Origin: BRH-c54 sp965284565
Lineage (GTDB): Bacteria > Bacteroidota > Bacteroidia > Flavobacteriales_E > Vicingaceae
Direction of reading: 5' to 3'
Assembly (NCBI GenBank): GCA_965284565.1
Contig: OZ260100.1
Span: forward strand, 2,666,001 to 2,730,000
DNA: 64,000 nt
The position numbers and the translations under genes are program-made. The notes beneath the pieces are model-generated. The model was given only the letters and a program-made list of their open reading frames with translations. It searched no databases and was not told the origin of the DNA. Numbering within the stretch: the stretch's first letter is position 1; each line of letters starts with the position of its first letter. This document shows positions 1 to 9,801 of the stretch, piece by piece.

Positions 1-1236
1 ATCAAAAGGCTTTCCATCATTGGTTACCACCACATCATTTTCTAAACGAATTCCTAAAGCTTCTTCTCTGATGTAAATTCCTGGTTCTACAGTTAATACC
101 ATTCCTGCTTCTAAAGGTCTGTTTCTATTTTCTACATCATGTACATCTAAACCTATGTGGTGAGAAGTGCCGTGCATAAAATATTTTTTATAAAGCGGAT
201 TGTTAGCATCTTGCTTGGCAACATCATGTTTATCAAGCAAGCCTAAATAAATTAGTTCGCTTTCCATTAGTTTGCCTACTTCTTTATGGTATTCATCAAT
301 TTTAGTTCCCGGTATAAGCATTTCTGTAGCAGCTTTCATTACTCTTAAAACGGCATTGTAAACATCTTTTTGTCTGTTGCTAAACCTTCCGCTTACAGGA
401 ATACATCTGGTCATATCAGCAGCATAATTGCCGTATTCAGCGCCAACATCCATTAGAATTACTTCGCCTTCTTTACATACTGCTTTGTTTTCAATGTAGT
501 GTAGCACACAAGCATTGTAGCCAGAAGCAATAATTGGTTCGTAAGCAAAACCCCTAGAACGATTTATTAAAAATTCGTGCATGTATTCCGCTTGAATTTC
601 AAATTCTGTTACACCGGGCTTTACAAAATCTAACACTCTTCTAAAACTTTTTTCGGTGATGTTACATGCGTGTTGCATCATTTCAATTTCAGCAGCAGAT
701 TTTATAGCTCTAACGGTTCTCATAATAGGAGCTAGCCTTTCGTATTGGTGGAGTGGGTATTTGGCTTGGCATTTTTTTCTAAATCTATCATCAAGTGTTT
801 CTACCGTATTTACTGCTCTTAAATGCTCGTTTTGGTTGAGATAGATATTTTTTGCTTCAGTAGTTAATTGGTGAAAAACTTGCTCAAACTGGCTTATCCA
901 GTAAACAGTTTTGATACCCGAAAGAGCAGTAGCTTCTTCTTTAGTAAATTTAGCACCTTCCCAAATGGCTATTAATTCGCTGGTTTCTTTAATAAAAAGT
1001 ATTTCTCTGTGTTGTGGATTATTGGCTTCAGGAAATAACACAACTATTGATTCCTCTTGATCAATTCCTGAAACATAAAGCAAATCGTTATTCTGACGAA
1101 AGGGCATGGAGCCATCTGCATTGGTTGGCATAATATCATTAGAGTTGAAAACAGCCATAGAAGCAGGTAGCATCATTGCTGAAACGCTTTTTCTATTATT
1201 AATAAATGTTTGTTGATTTAGAGGATTGTATTTCAT
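1..1236 (-). CDS. pepP: Xaa-Pro aminopeptidase, M24 family (C-terminus cut by window edge)
   Basis: Removes N-terminal residues that precede proline; cytoplasmic dimetal peptidase. The reading frame is open from the ATG at 1236 to base 1 (412 codons), so the end is outside the window. An N-terminal creatinase-like domain is followed by the pita-bread domain, in which all five metal ligands can be read: Asp in LMDVGAEYG, Asp in AADMTR, His in HGTSHHIG, Glu in TVEPGIY and Glu in RLENDV. The product starts MKYNPLNQQTF, usual for the Bacteroidota form. The next gene upstream (SiaC-like) is on the same strand, 66 nt away. The family call is secure; the exact substrate cannot be read from sequence. 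Confidence 0.93.
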   Translation of the reverse strand, partial: MKYNPLNQQTFINNRKSVSAMMLPASMAVFNSNDIMPTNADGSMPFRQNNDLLYVSGIDQEESIVVLFPEANNPQHREILFIKETSELIAIWEGAKFTKEEATALSGIKTVYWISQFEQVFHQLTTEAKNIYLNQNEHLRAVNTVETLDDRFRKKCQAKYPLHQYERLAPIMRTVRAIKSAAEIEMMQHACNITEKSFRRVLDFVKPGVTEFEIQAEYMHEFLINRSRGFAYEPIIASGYNACVLHYIENKAVCKEGEVILMDVGAEYGNYAADMTRCIPVSGRFSNRQKDVYNAVLRVMKAATEMLIPGTKIDEYHKEVGKLMESELIYLGLLDKHDVAKQDANNPLYKKYFMHGTSHHIGLDVHDVENRNRPLEAGMVLTVEPGIYIREEALGIRLENDVVVTNDGKPFD

Positions 1237-1302
1237 GTGTTTATATTTATTTTTTTATTGTAATAGAAATTATTCACCATCATTTAATTTTAATGATGGA
1301 AT

Positions 1303-1680
1303 TTAGAGTACCTTTAACTCAATAGGAAGTTTAACAATTTCACCTAAATCTTCTCCCATAGATTCCATGTCTTCATCGTCTTCATCATAAAGCCAGATTA
1401 CTTTTATGCTATTGACATGTTTTGTTTCGTAATCAGCTAATTTTTTTAGTAAGATGAACATACATTCTGTAGAGTGTGTGTTAAGATAATCAAGGTAGAT
1501 TTCTAAGGTAACTGTAGTTGGAGAAGAGTTTAAATAAGCATCAATCCAGTTTTCAATAGGTTTGTAGAAGTTTATTGGATGTTCTGGAATAGATCTCCCC
1601 CAAATTTTTAATAAGTTGGTTGATGCGTTAAAATCAATTTTAGGCGTATTAATAGTTCCTTCAATGAGTAAATTATCCAT
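1303..1680 (-). CDS. SiaC-like regulatory phosphoprotein (DUF1987)
   Basis: A 125-residue protein matching the SiaC/DUF1987 family, in both length and the signature around NTHSTECMFILLKKL (about residues 67-81). In Pseudomonas, SiaC is switched between a kinase (SiaB) and a phosphatase (SiaA) by phosphorylation at a Ser/Thr in this motif, and binds the diguanylate cyclase SiaD. No siaA, siaB or siaD is visible in this window, so the partner here is unknown. The C-terminal half is very acidic (DEDDEDMESMGED). It lies alone between msrA and the peptidase. Confidence 0.75.
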   Translation of the reverse strand: MDNLLIEGTINTPKIDFNASTNLLKIWGRSIPEHPINFYKPIENWIDAYLNSSPTTVTLEIYLDYLNTHSTECMFILLKKLADYETKHVNSIKVIWLYDEDDEDMESMGEDLGEIVKLPIELKVL

Positions 1681-1718
1681 TCTACAAATTTAAATTTAAA
1701 TCTGAATTTAGAAAAATT

Positions 1719-2372
1719 CTAAGGTTTTATTTTGTCTTTAAAATTCTTTTTAAACTTTTCTACCTTAGGTTTGATAATAGCAGAACAATAAGGTTGTTCT
1801 CCATTTAGTTCAAAATAATCTTGGTGATAATCTTCAGCAGGATAAAAATTTGTAAAAGCTGTTATTTCTGTAACGATAGGATTAGCAAAGATGTTAGAGG
1901 TGTCTAATTGCTGTTTGTAAGTTTCGGCAATTTGTTTTTGATTATCGTTATGATAGAAAATAGCAGAACGGTATTGAGTTCCTACATCGCCACCTTGTTT
2001 GTTAAGTGTTGTTGGGTCATGAGTTTGCCAAAAGACTTCCAACAATTCTTCGGTAGAAATAATTTCAGGGTTATAAATAACCTGACAAACTTCTGCATGT
2101 CCTGTTCTGCCTGTACAAACTTCTTTGTAGGATGGATTTTTAATTTCTCCACCAGCATAACCAGAAATTACTTTTTCAACTCCTTTTAATTGGTCGAAAA
2201 TAGCTTCCACACACCAAAAACATCCAGCACCAAGCGTTATGGTGTCAGTAGTATTAGTATTATTAGTGTTTTCTAATGTTTTGTCATTATTTTTTGCTTC
2301 CATATTGCAGCTGAATATTGAAAATATTGATATTAAAGTAAAAGTTAACATTGTATTTATTAACTTATTCAT
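1719..2372 (-). CDS. msrA: peptide-methionine (S)-S-oxide reductase MsrA, exported
   Basis: Reduces the S-epimer of methionine sulfoxide in damaged proteins. The catalytic motif GCFWCVE has the nucleophile at Cys51, followed by the family block GYAGG, GHAEVCQV and the C-terminal EDYHQDYF. The protein is 217 residues; the extra length is an N-terminal hydrophobic segment ending in IFSC (Cys22) and an Asn/Thr-rich linker, so it is probably a lipoprotein or otherwise secreted and would repair envelope proteins. The start lies 6 nt after the dapA stop, so the two genes are probably co-transcribed. Confidence 0.93.
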   Translation of the reverse strand: MNKLINTMLTFTLISIFSIFSCNMEAKNNDKTLENTNNTNTTDTITLGAGCFWCVEAIFDQLKGVEKVISGYAGGEIKNPSYKEVCTGRTGHAEVCQVIYNPEIISTEELLEVFWQTHDPTTLNKQGGDVGTQYRSAIFYHNDNQKQIAETYKQQLDTSNIFANPIVTEITAFTNFYPAEDYHQDYFELNGEQPYCSAIIKPKVEKFKKNFKDKIKP

Positions 2373-2378
2373 AATTAG

Positions 2379-3257
2379 TTATATAATCTTGTTTGTTAAT
2401 GCTTTTATTTTTTCAAAAGTAGCATCGGTAACATTTACTAAAGGTAAACGAACAGTATCACCAGAAATACCTAAAACTTTTAGTGTAGCTTTAATTCCTG
2501 CTGGGTTTCCATCGCAAAATAAATAGTGAATAATTTCAAAATGTTGGTAATGTAGTTTTCTTGCGTTTGAGATATTTCCTTTTAAAGCTTCATTTACCAT
2601 GTCAGAAAATCCTTTAGGAAAAGCATTGGCAATTACAGAAATAACACCATCGCCACCAGCAGCAACAAAAGGTAGGGTAAGAGCATCATCTCCAGAAATC
2701 ACTAAAAACCCTTCAGGTTTTTGTTGAATAATTTCCATACATTGTTCTAAACTTCCTGAAGCTTCCTTTACTGCAATAATGTTTTTAAAGTCATTAGCAA
2801 GTCTTAAGGTTGTTGTTGCTGCTATATTAGAGCTTGTTCTGCCTGGAACATTGTATAAAATTATTGGTAATGGAGATTTTTCAGCTATAGCTTTGTAATG
2901 CTGGTAAATACCTTCTTGCGTAGGTTTGTTATAGTATGGACTAACAGATAAAATAGCATCAACACCAGTAAAATCGGTAGTTGATAAAGCATCAATAATG
3001 GCTTGAGTATTATTTCCTCCCAAACCCAGCACTATTGGTAATCTGTTGTTGTTTATTTTGATAACAAATGCTAAAACCTGCTTCTTTTCTTCGTTGGTTA
3101 ATGTTACTGATTCTCCAGTTGTACCTTGAACTACTAAATAATCTACTCCATTTTTAATTAGGTATTCCACTAATTTTTCTAAAGCGTTGTAATCTATGCT
3201 TTTATCTTGATTGAAAGGAGTGATAATAGCGACTCCTGTTCCTTTAAATTTTTCCAT
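2379..3257 (-). CDS. dapA: 4-hydroxy-tetrahydrodipicolinate synthase
   Basis: Condenses pyruvate with aspartate semialdehyde in the first committed step of the diaminopimelate/lysine pathway. It has 292 residues, the usual length. Visible active-site elements: GTTGES near residue 45, YYNKP with the catalytic Tyr, YNVPGRT, and the Schiff-base Lys in AVKEASG near residue 163. A strong terminator (3351-3381) separates it from the membrane protein gene upstream, so transcription of dapA-msrA should start in 3258-3350. Confidence 0.97.
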   Translation of the reverse strand: MEKFKGTGVAIITPFNQDKSIDYNALEKLVEYLIKNGVDYLVVQGTTGESVTLTNEEKKQVLAFVIKINNNRLPIVLGLGGNNTQAIIDALSTTDFTGVDAILSVSPYYNKPTQEGIYQHYKAIAEKSPLPIILYNVPGRTSSNIAATTTLRLANDFKNIIAVKEASGSLEQCMEIIQQKPEGFLVISGDDALTLPFVAAGGDGVISVIANAFPKGFSDMVNEALKGNISNARKLHYQHFEIIHYLFCDGNPAGIKATLKVLGISGDTVRLPLVNVTDATFEKIKALTNKII

Positions 3258-3350
3258 TTTTTTAGTGAATTTCTTTTTTACAAAGTTTTGTTTTTATTTC
3301 CACAATACTTAACAATTTGTTGAAAATTTTTATAATAAAGTATAAAAAAA

Positions 3351-3381
3351 AAGAGGATTAGCTGAAATGGCTAATCCTCTT
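3351..3381 (-). terminator. intrinsic terminator after the DUF4870-like gene
   Basis: A perfect 12-bp stem (3351-3362 with 3370-3381, GC-containing core AGAGGATTAGC) closes a 7-nt loop. Read on the minus strand it is followed by a long T run (the A run at 3344-3352 on plus). It also has five T residues on the plus side and could act both ways, but only the minus-strand gene ends next to it. Confidence 0.9.
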
Positions 3382-3407
3382 TTTGTATCAATAAAATAAA
3401 AATATTT

Positions 3408-3788
3408 TTACTTGATATCCTTTAAAATATTTTGATAAAAAGCGCCTAAAAGAGGTACAGCTTTTCTTTCGCTATTTACCGCTCCTATAAGTCCTAATAT
3501 CCAAAATATAAAAATACCAATATAGCATAGGTTAATTAATATAGCTAATAACCAGCCAACAAATGGAATAAATACCAAAATAAAGCTTGCAATCATCATT
3601 GAAAAGCTGGTTAGGTAAATTCCTAAAGCTTGTCTAAGATGAAAAGTGCCTAATTCAGATTTATTTCTTTCTTCGCTATTCATTACAAAAGCTATAATTA
3701 GCCCAATTAGTGTAATGTAGCTTAAAATAGCTACTGTTTTACCAGGATCTTGAGCTGGAACAGCATTATTGTTTGTAGTTTCTTCCAT
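3408..3788 (-). CDS. small membrane protein, DUF4870-like
   Basis: A 126-residue protein with a polar N-terminus (MEETTNNNAVPAQDPGK) and three to four hydrophobic segments (about residues 20-36, 52-80, 82-104). The pattern of the first helix, then a charged stretch with FHLRQALGIY, then a paired helix resembles the DUF4870/Tic20-like small membrane family. The family call rests on this pattern only. Function is unknown. It is bounded downstream by a strong terminator and probably forms the end of the transcript that includes the helicase gene. Confidence 0.6.
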   Translation of the reverse strand: MEETTNNNAVPAQDPGKTVAILSYITLIGLIIAFVMNSEERNKSELGTFHLRQALGIYLTSFSMMIASFILVFIPFVGWLLAILINLCYIGIFIFWILGLIGAVNSERKAVPLLGAFYQNILKDIK

Positions 3789-3855
3789 AATTATTTGTTT
3801 TTTAGTTTAGCATCAAAACTATAATTTTTATTTTAAAAATAGCCAAGGTCTTGTA

Positions 3856-6800
3856 TTAAATTTCAATAACTTCATTTGTTTTTAAATACAAGATAAAGCC
3901 TTTAAATTTAAATGTAGCATAAGCAGGAATTTTACTGATTATAGCAATGTAATTTACTATTTGTTTTTTGTGCTTACTGTTTTCTTCTCCTGTTTTATAG
4001 TCAATTACATAAACAGTATTTTGTTTAATAACCACTCTATCTGGTTGAAAAACCTCTCCTGAAGGTAATAGGATAGAGGTTTCATTTTTCACTTCATCAA
4101 CATCATTAAACAAAAAGTTAATAGCAGGATTGGCAAATAAATTTTGTAGCTGAATTAATAATTCTTCCGATTCCTTTATAGAGATAACGCCTTTGTTTAT
4201 ATATCTTCTAACAGTTTTTTCAATATCGGCAACTGTTTTAATATCGGCTAAAATAGCGTGAATGGAAGAACCGTGTTCGCCAATTTGTTCTGGATTTTCA
4301 ACTTCCCAAACCTTTGGTGCTTGGTAGCTTATTTGTATTTTCTTTCTCCAATTGCTATGAATTATTTTATCAAACTTATTACTATCATTAGTTTTATCTT
4401 CTTTTTTAGAAGTGCTTTTTTTGTTAAATAATCCAAAACGGTAAGTAAGTAAATCTGATTTTATTGGAGTAAAATTGGAACAATAGCTATGTAAGTATTT
4501 ATTTGTTGAAGCTTTTTCGCTTTTTGTAGAAGTAAGATTAGATAAAATGTACAATCTTTCTTTTGGTCTGGTAAAGGCTACATAAAGTACGTTTATTAAA
4601 TCTAAAACAGCTTTGTTTTCTTCCAATTCATAAACATTAGCGTGTACAGTCTCTAAAATACTCTTATTCATTGGGAGTAGGGCTACAGGTAGTTTTTCTA
4701 CAGGTGTATTTTCTATCCAAAACATATCTCTATTGCCTTTGGATTCGGCATTAGCGAATGGACTAATAACCACAGGGAATTCCAATCCTTTAGATTTATG
4801 TATGGTCATTATATTTACCGCTTCAATTCCTTCAGGAATAATAATGGAAAAATTGTCGCTTTTTTCGCTCCACCATTCGGTAAAACTATTAATGGAATTG
4901 CCTTTTTTTACTGTAAATTCATATATTTTATCTAAAAAAAACTGTAGGTAAATATTGGTTGTTTTAGATAACTGAAAATGGTTCATTAAAAACTCTGTTA
5001 GCTCATACAGAGAGAATTGGTTGGTAATGTTTTTATCCAATTCTAAATTATTCAATTTTAAGAAAATTGCTAATATATCTTCTTTTTTGGATGATGAAGC
5101 AATAAAGAGTTCAAAAATAGCAACATCATTAGCTAATGAATCGGGCATTAATGATAACAAGGCCAGTTGAATACTTTTTTCATTTGGATAAATAAGGTAT
5201 TTTAAAAAAGTAACTAAAAACCTAACTTCTTTTGAGTTGTTTAATAATAAACTCTCGGAGGAAATTACATCAATGTTGTTTTCGAGTAAGAAAGAGGCTA
5301 TACTGGCAGCTTCACGGTTGGCTCTTGTAAGAATAGCAATGTCGTTTAGTAGATATCCTTCATTAGTTAACTTATGAATTAAATGAAGTGTTTGTTGTAG
5401 GTTAAAATCCAACAACTCATCCTTATCATCACTATCAAAAAAAGTAATTTCTATTCCTCCACCAGTATTTTCAGTATCAAACCCCTGATTAAGTTCTTTG
5501 TATAAGTTTTGGTAATTTGCTGGCATTTGTTGAGCAACAAATTGAAAAAATTGATTGTTAAAGTCAACTATTTCGGCAGTAGAACGAAAGTTATTATTAA
5601 GGTCTTTTCTATCTATATTTCTACCAAAAGAAGCGTTGATAGCGTCAATTTCTTTATTTACAATTCCTGTTTTTTCAACAATTTTAGGAAACTGAATAAT
5701 TTGTTCTACTTCACCACCTCTCCATCTGTAGATAGATTGTTTAGCATCTCCAACAACCATATTAAACCTATCATTAGCCAAAGCATTATCAACCAAAGGA
5801 ATTAAGTTAAACCATTGAATTACGGATGTATCTTGAAACTCATCAATAAGATAATGATGGTATTTCTCGCCTAAACGCTCGTAAATAAAGGGTATAGATT
5901 CATTAGCAATAACATGAGCTATTTTTTTATTGAAGTCGGAAAAACTAAGGACATTGTTTTCTTGCTTTATGTTTTCAATAGATTTTTCAATCTCATTAAT
6001 AACAGCCAAAACATAAATATTTTTATGAATTATTTTAGCAACAATATAGTCGCTGTGTTTTTCGGCTCTTAAGGTTTGTATTTTTTGATAGAAGTCAGTA
6101 ATTTCTGTTTGAATACCATCAATGGTTTCTTTGATATTGTTAGCAGTTTTTTGTGCGTACCAATTTTGTTCTCCATTAAACATTTTTCCAACTGTCATAG
6201 TTGGAGGGTCGAAGTCTTTGTTGATTTGTTTGAGAAAATAATTTGGGATGCTCTTTCTACTAAAATCATTATCGGTTAAACCATTAGTTTTTATAAAATC
6301 TAAAGCTTCTTCGCCAATTTTTTTGGCTTCTTTTTCATAAGGATTAACAATATTTTCTAATTCTTCTTTAATCAGGTAAAAATCATCAACAGTTAATTCG
6401 CTTAGTTGGTTGACAAAGTAGCTGCCGTTTTCTTGTAATAACGTGTGAGCAAAGCTGATTAAATCCTTTTCAATGTTCCAACTGGTTTCTTCATTGGCTT
6501 TAAAAACCGTAAAATCCACCATTAACTTAGTTATTTTCTCATCTTTACCAACATTAGCTATTAGTAAATCAACTGCTTTTGTTATTACTTCTTTTTCTTG
6601 CAATTCAATTTCAAAATTGATGGGCAAGTGTAAATCGTGAGCGAAAGTTCTAATGATCTTATGGGTAAACTTATCAATGGTACTAATTGCTAAATCATTG
6701 TAATGATGAAGCATGTGACGGAGTACTACTTCACTTTTTTTGACAAGTGCTTCTTTAGTAATTCCTAGTCCGCCATCAGCTTTACTTAACAATAAGTCTT

Positions 6801-7038
6801 TCATTAGAAAGTTAGAAGCACCTTCTAGTGGTTGGTTTGATGCAAAATCTTCAAGAGCCTTAATTACTCTTTCTTTCATTTCTGCCGCAGCTTTATTGGT
6901 AAAGGTTATGGCAAGTATATGCTTGTAATAAGCAGGAAATTCGGTATTTTCATCTAATACACGTAGTAAAAACTCTTTTACTAAGGTATAAGTTTTTCCA
7001 GAGCCAGCAGAGGAGTTATATAATACTAAGTTTTTCAA
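3856..7038 (-). CDS. UvrD/REP-type helicase-nuclease, AddA/RecB-like
   Basis: A 1060-residue double-strand-end processing enzyme of the AddA type. Motifs in order: Walker A SAGSGKTYT (residue 10 onward), ITFTNKAAAEMKER, Walker B DEFQDTS, VVGDAKQSIYRWRGGE, TIHKSKGLEFPVV, LYVAFTRPKERLYIL, and a C-terminal PD-(D/E)XK nuclease with PDRV followed by VIDYKTG. It would feed RecA in recombinational repair. The usual partner AddB is not adjacent and is not in this window. The start is 12 nt downstream of pfkA, so the two genes share an operon. The full set of helicase motifs is intact. Confidence 0.9.
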   Translation of the reverse strand: MKNLVLYNSSAGSGKTYTLVKEFLLRVLDENTEFPAYYKHILAITFTNKAAAEMKERVIKALEDFASNQPLEGASNFLMKDLLLSKADGGLGITKEALVKKSEVVLRHMLHHYNDLAISTIDKFTHKIIRTFAHDLHLPINFEIELQEKEVITKAVDLLIANVGKDEKITKLMVDFTVFKANEETSWNIEKDLISFAHTLLQENGSYFVNQLSELTVDDFYLIKEELENIVNPYEKEAKKIGEEALDFIKTNGLTDNDFSRKSIPNYFLKQINKDFDPPTMTVGKMFNGEQNWYAQKTANNIKETIDGIQTEITDFYQKIQTLRAEKHSDYIVAKIIHKNIYVLAVINEIEKSIENIKQENNVLSFSDFNKKIAHVIANESIPFIYERLGEKYHHYLIDEFQDTSVIQWFNLIPLVDNALANDRFNMVVGDAKQSIYRWRGGEVEQIIQFPKIVEKTGIVNKEIDAINASFGRNIDRKDLNNNFRSTAEIVDFNNQFFQFVAQQMPANYQNLYKELNQGFDTENTGGGIEITFFDSDDKDELLDFNLQQTLHLIHKLTNEGYLLNDIAILTRANREAASIASFLLENNIDVISSESLLLNNSKEVRFLVTFLKYLIYPNEKSIQLALLSLMPDSLANDVAIFELFIASSSKKEDILAIFLKLNNLELDKNITNQFSLYELTEFLMNHFQLSKTTNIYLQFFLDKIYEFTVKKGNSINSFTEWWSEKSDNFSIIIPEGIEAVNIMTIHKSKGLEFPVVISPFANAESKGNRDMFWIENTPVEKLPVALLPMNKSILETVHANVYELEENKAVLDLINVLYVAFTRPKERLYILSNLTSTKSEKASTNKYLHSYCSNFTPIKSDLLTYRFGLFNKKSTSKKEDKTNDSNKFDKIIHSNWRKKIQISYQAPKVWEVENPEQIGEHGSSIHAILADIKTVADIEKTVRRYINKGVISIKESEELLIQLQNLFANPAINFLFNDVDEVKNETSILLPSGEVFQPDRVVIKQNTVYVIDYKTGEENSKHKKQIVNYIAIISKIPAYATFKFKGFILYLKTNEVIEI

Positions 7039-7050
7039 ATTTATATATTT

Positions 7051-8022
7051 TTAGCAAGATAGTATTTCTGCTAAAGAAAGTAAATCAGGATTTATTTTTT
7101 GATGGTGTTTAATGGCTTTTTTAAATGGTGTATAGGCAATTTTATTATTTACAATACCAACCATTAGGTTAGTTTTTCCATCTAGCAATGCGTTTACAGC
7201 AGCATTTCCCATTTGGCTAGCAAGTACTCTATCCATAGCAGAAGGACTACCTCCACGTTGTATATGACCTAAAATAGTTACGCGTGTATCAAACTCAGGG
7301 TGATGTTCTTTTACATGTTTTGCTACTTCATTTGCTCCTCCAGTTTCATCACCTTCAGCAACAATTACTATCATGCTAGATTTTCTACCATGTCTGTCGC
7401 TTTCTAATTTTTCAAATAATTCATTAATATAGGATGGCGTTTCAGGAACTAAAATTGCTTCAGCACCTACACCAATACCACTTCTAAGAGCTATAAATCC
7501 TGCATCTCTACCCATTACTTCAATAATAAATAAACGATTATGAGAGTTAGCAGTATCTCTAATTTTATCAACTGCCTCAACTACTGTATTAAGAGCTGTA
7601 TCGTAACCTATGGTGTAATCTGTTCCAAATAAATCATTATCTATAGTACCTGGAATTCCTATAAATGGAATATTAAACTCACTATTGAAAATGGCTGCAC
7701 CTGTAAACGTACCATCACCACCAATGGCTACAATGCCATCTAAATTATGTTTTTGAATGTTTTCAAAAGCTTTTTTTCTCCATTCATATTCATGAAATTC
7801 TTTACACCTAGCACTTTTTAGAATCGTTCCTCCTCGCTGAATAATGTTTTTAACATCTCTGGCTCCAAAAGGCTCAATATTTCCTTCAATCAATCCTTTG
7901 TACCCTTCATAAATACCATAAGCCTGAATGTTGTGATAGGCACAAGTTCTTACTACAGCCCTAACCGCAGCATTCATTCCTGGAGCATCGCCACCAGAGG
8001 TAAAAACACCTATTTTTTGCAT
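7051..8022 (-). CDS. pfkA: ATP-dependent 6-phosphofructokinase
   Basis: Phosphorylates fructose 6-phosphate in glycolysis. 323 residues, the usual bacterial length. Diagnostic motifs: TSGGDAPGMNAAVR at the N-terminus, GGDGT (nucleotide binding; the Gly at this site indicates ATP rather than pyrophosphate use), PGTIDND with the catalytic Asp, and LGHIQRGGSPSA for the substrate. It lies 11 nt after a small conserved gene and 12 nt before the helicase, in a run of minus-strand genes. Confidence 0.97.
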   Translation of the reverse strand: MQKIGVFTSGGDAPGMNAAVRAVVRTCAYHNIQAYGIYEGYKGLIEGNIEPFGARDVKNIIQRGGTILKSARCKEFHEYEWRKKAFENIQKHNLDGIVAIGGDGTFTGAAIFNSEFNIPFIGIPGTIDNDLFGTDYTIGYDTALNTVVEAVDKIRDTANSHNRLFIIEVMGRDAGFIALRSGIGVGAEAILVPETPSYINELFEKLESDRHGRKSSMIVIVAEGDETGGANEVAKHVKEHHPEFDTRVTILGHIQRGGSPSAMDRVLASQMGNAAVNALLDGKTNLMVGIVNNKIAYTPFKKAIKHHQKINPDLLSLAEILSC

Positions 8023-8033
8023 TTTTTATCTTT

Positions 8034-8423
8034 TTATTTAGATAGTTTCATTAGCTCTTGAGAACGCTGATGACGCTCTATAGAAAAATCGCTATCGTTT
8101 TTTATGATGTAATTTATGACTTCTAAAGTACTATTTCTTAAGGAAACATCATTGGGTGTTAATAAGAATTTTTGAAATAGTAATTCTTCGAGCAGTTTAA
8201 ACTTGGTTAAATCGAAATCATGTTCCGTTTTAAGTGTGTTAATTAATTTGTCTTCAGGGATTTCTAAAATATTTTTTAAATTAATTTTTAGAAAATCATT
8301 AGCAAAATCATTAAGGATTTCTTGAATTTTTTCGGGTTCGTTGTTTTTTTTAAAAAAGAGGATTTTAGCTAACATTTTAGCCATCTCATCAAAATATCGT
8401 TGGATGTAATCCTTTCTAATCAT
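8034..8423 (-). CDS. conserved small helical protein, DUF6483-like
   Basis: A 129-residue soluble, helix-rich protein. The N-terminus MIRKDYIQRYFDEMAKMLAKI resembles the DUF6483 family, whose members start MIRKDYI. No catalytic motif is visible. Its start overlaps the end of the RNA methyltransferase gene by 8 nt and its end is 11 nt from pfkA, so it is translationally coupled upstream. Function unknown. Confidence 0.6.
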   Translation of the reverse strand: MIRKDYIQRYFDEMAKMLAKILFFKKNNEPEKIQEILNDFANDFLKINLKNILEIPEDKLINTLKTEHDFDLTKFKLLEELLFQKFLLTPNDVSLRNSTLEVINYIIKNDSDFSIERHQRSQELMKLSK

Positions 8424-9591
8424 TTACAGCATTTTCTGTTTTGTGTGTCTTTTTTGTCCCTTGATACATTTCATATTGAACAAATTTACACTCTAAACTT
8501 CCGTTAAAAAGTTTTAATTTTTTAGATGGTCTTAGTCCAACATTTTTAAGAGCTTCCATATTGGAGCTTATTATCCATGCCGACCAGCCACTAAATTTTT
8601 GTTTAAGTGTATCTCCAAAGTCGGTATAAAGTGCTTCAATTCCATCGCCAATTCTTTCTCCGTAAGGTGGGTTAGAAATAATTACACCTGCCTCTGTAGT
8701 TGGTGTGTAGTCTTGAAAATCAGATAATTTTAAGCTTACCTTGTCCAGCAATTCGATACTTTTGAGATTGGCTCTGCACATGCCTAAAACCCTTCCTGAA
8801 TTGTCCACACCAATAATTCTTGTGTTAGAGAATTTTCTATTAGCAATGGCTTCTTCTTTTAATTTATTAAAAAGTTGACTATCAAAATCTTTCCAGTTAA
8901 AAAATCCAAATTCTTCTCTTTTAAGATTGGGAGCAATATTAAAAGCTATCATAGCAGCTTCAATGAGAATGGTTCCTGAACCACAAAATAAATCGATTAG
9001 AGGTTTTTTTTTGTCCCAACTACTAAGTAAAATCATGCCTGCTGCTAAATCTTCTTTAATTGGAGCTTCACTACGACTTTCTCTATAACCTCTTTTAAAA
9101 AGAGCATCACCAGAACTGTCTAAGCTTACTACACAAATATTTTTTTGATTGATATACAGATTGATTTTTATATTAGGATTAATTTTTTCAACATTTGGTC
9201 TTCTGTTAAATTTTTCTCTAAATCTATCTGCAATAGCATCTTTAGCTTTTAATGCAGGGAATTGAGTATGATTAAAAAGGGTAGAGGATACCACAGCATC
9301 AATAAAAAATGTTTGATCTACATCAAAAATATTCTCCCACTCCATTTTTTTGATTTGGTTATACAAATCTTCACTATCTCTAATAGGAAACTGATGTATG
9401 GGAACTAATAATTTATTGACTGTTCTGAGCCATAAATTGGCATTATACAATAGAGCTTTGTCTCCTTTAAAGGAAACACTTCTAACTCCTTTCTCAATTT
9501 GTTGAGCTCCTAATTGAGCCAATTCTTCAGCAGCAACATCTTCCAATCCGAAAGAAGTTTTAGCTACCATGGTAAACGATTTTTCTAACAT
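8416..9591 (-). CDS. THUMP-domain SAM-dependent RNA methyltransferase (RlmL N-terminal-like)
   Basis: 391 residues. The N-terminal THUMP RNA-binding region (FGLEDVAAEELAQLG onward) is followed by a Rossmann methyltransferase with motif I DLFCGSGTILIEAA and motif IV NPPYGER, the N2-guanine methyltransferase signature of the RlmL/Trm14 group. The likely substrate is guanine in 23S rRNA, by analogy with RlmL and the YpsC family. The gene heads the set with the DUF6483-like gene and pfkA. Confidence 0.88.
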   Translation of the reverse strand: MLEKSFTMVAKTSFGLEDVAAEELAQLGAQQIEKGVRSVSFKGDKALLYNANLWLRTVNKLLVPIHQFPIRDSEDLYNQIKKMEWENIFDVDQTFFIDAVVSSTLFNHTQFPALKAKDAIADRFREKFNRRPNVEKINPNIKINLYINQKNICVVSLDSSGDALFKRGYRESRSEAPIKEDLAAGMILLSSWDKKKPLIDLFCGSGTILIEAAMIAFNIAPNLKREEFGFFNWKDFDSQLFNKLKEEAIANRKFSNTRIIGVDNSGRVLGMCRANLKSIELLDKVSLKLSDFQDYTPTTEAGVIISNPPYGERIGDGIEALYTDFGDTLKQKFSGWSAWIISSNMEALKNVGLRPSKKLKLFNGSLECKFVQYEMYQGTKKTHKTENAVND

Positions 9592-9750
9592 GTTACAAAG
9601 ATAGATTTTTTATGTGGACTTATAAATGATGTTTTAAGGTCGCTTTCATAAATTATAAGAAATGGATTTTATTCCAAACGATATTGTTATTTTCTTTAAT
9701 ACAGTTAAAGCTATGTTATCAACAACACTTCGTTTTTTAAAAAAACATAA

Positions 9751-9780
9751 AAAAAGGCTGTCAATTTTGACAGCCTTTTT
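9751..9780. terminator. bidirectional intrinsic terminator after lpdA
   Basis: A perfect 13-bp stem AAAAAGGCTGTCA (9751-9763) with its complement at 9768-9780 and a 4-nt loop. It is A-rich upstream and T-rich downstream, so it can act on both strands. It sits 21 nt past the end of lpdA (minus). Confidence 0.92.
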
Positions 9781-9801
9781 GATATTAATGAAAATCTTGT
9801 T

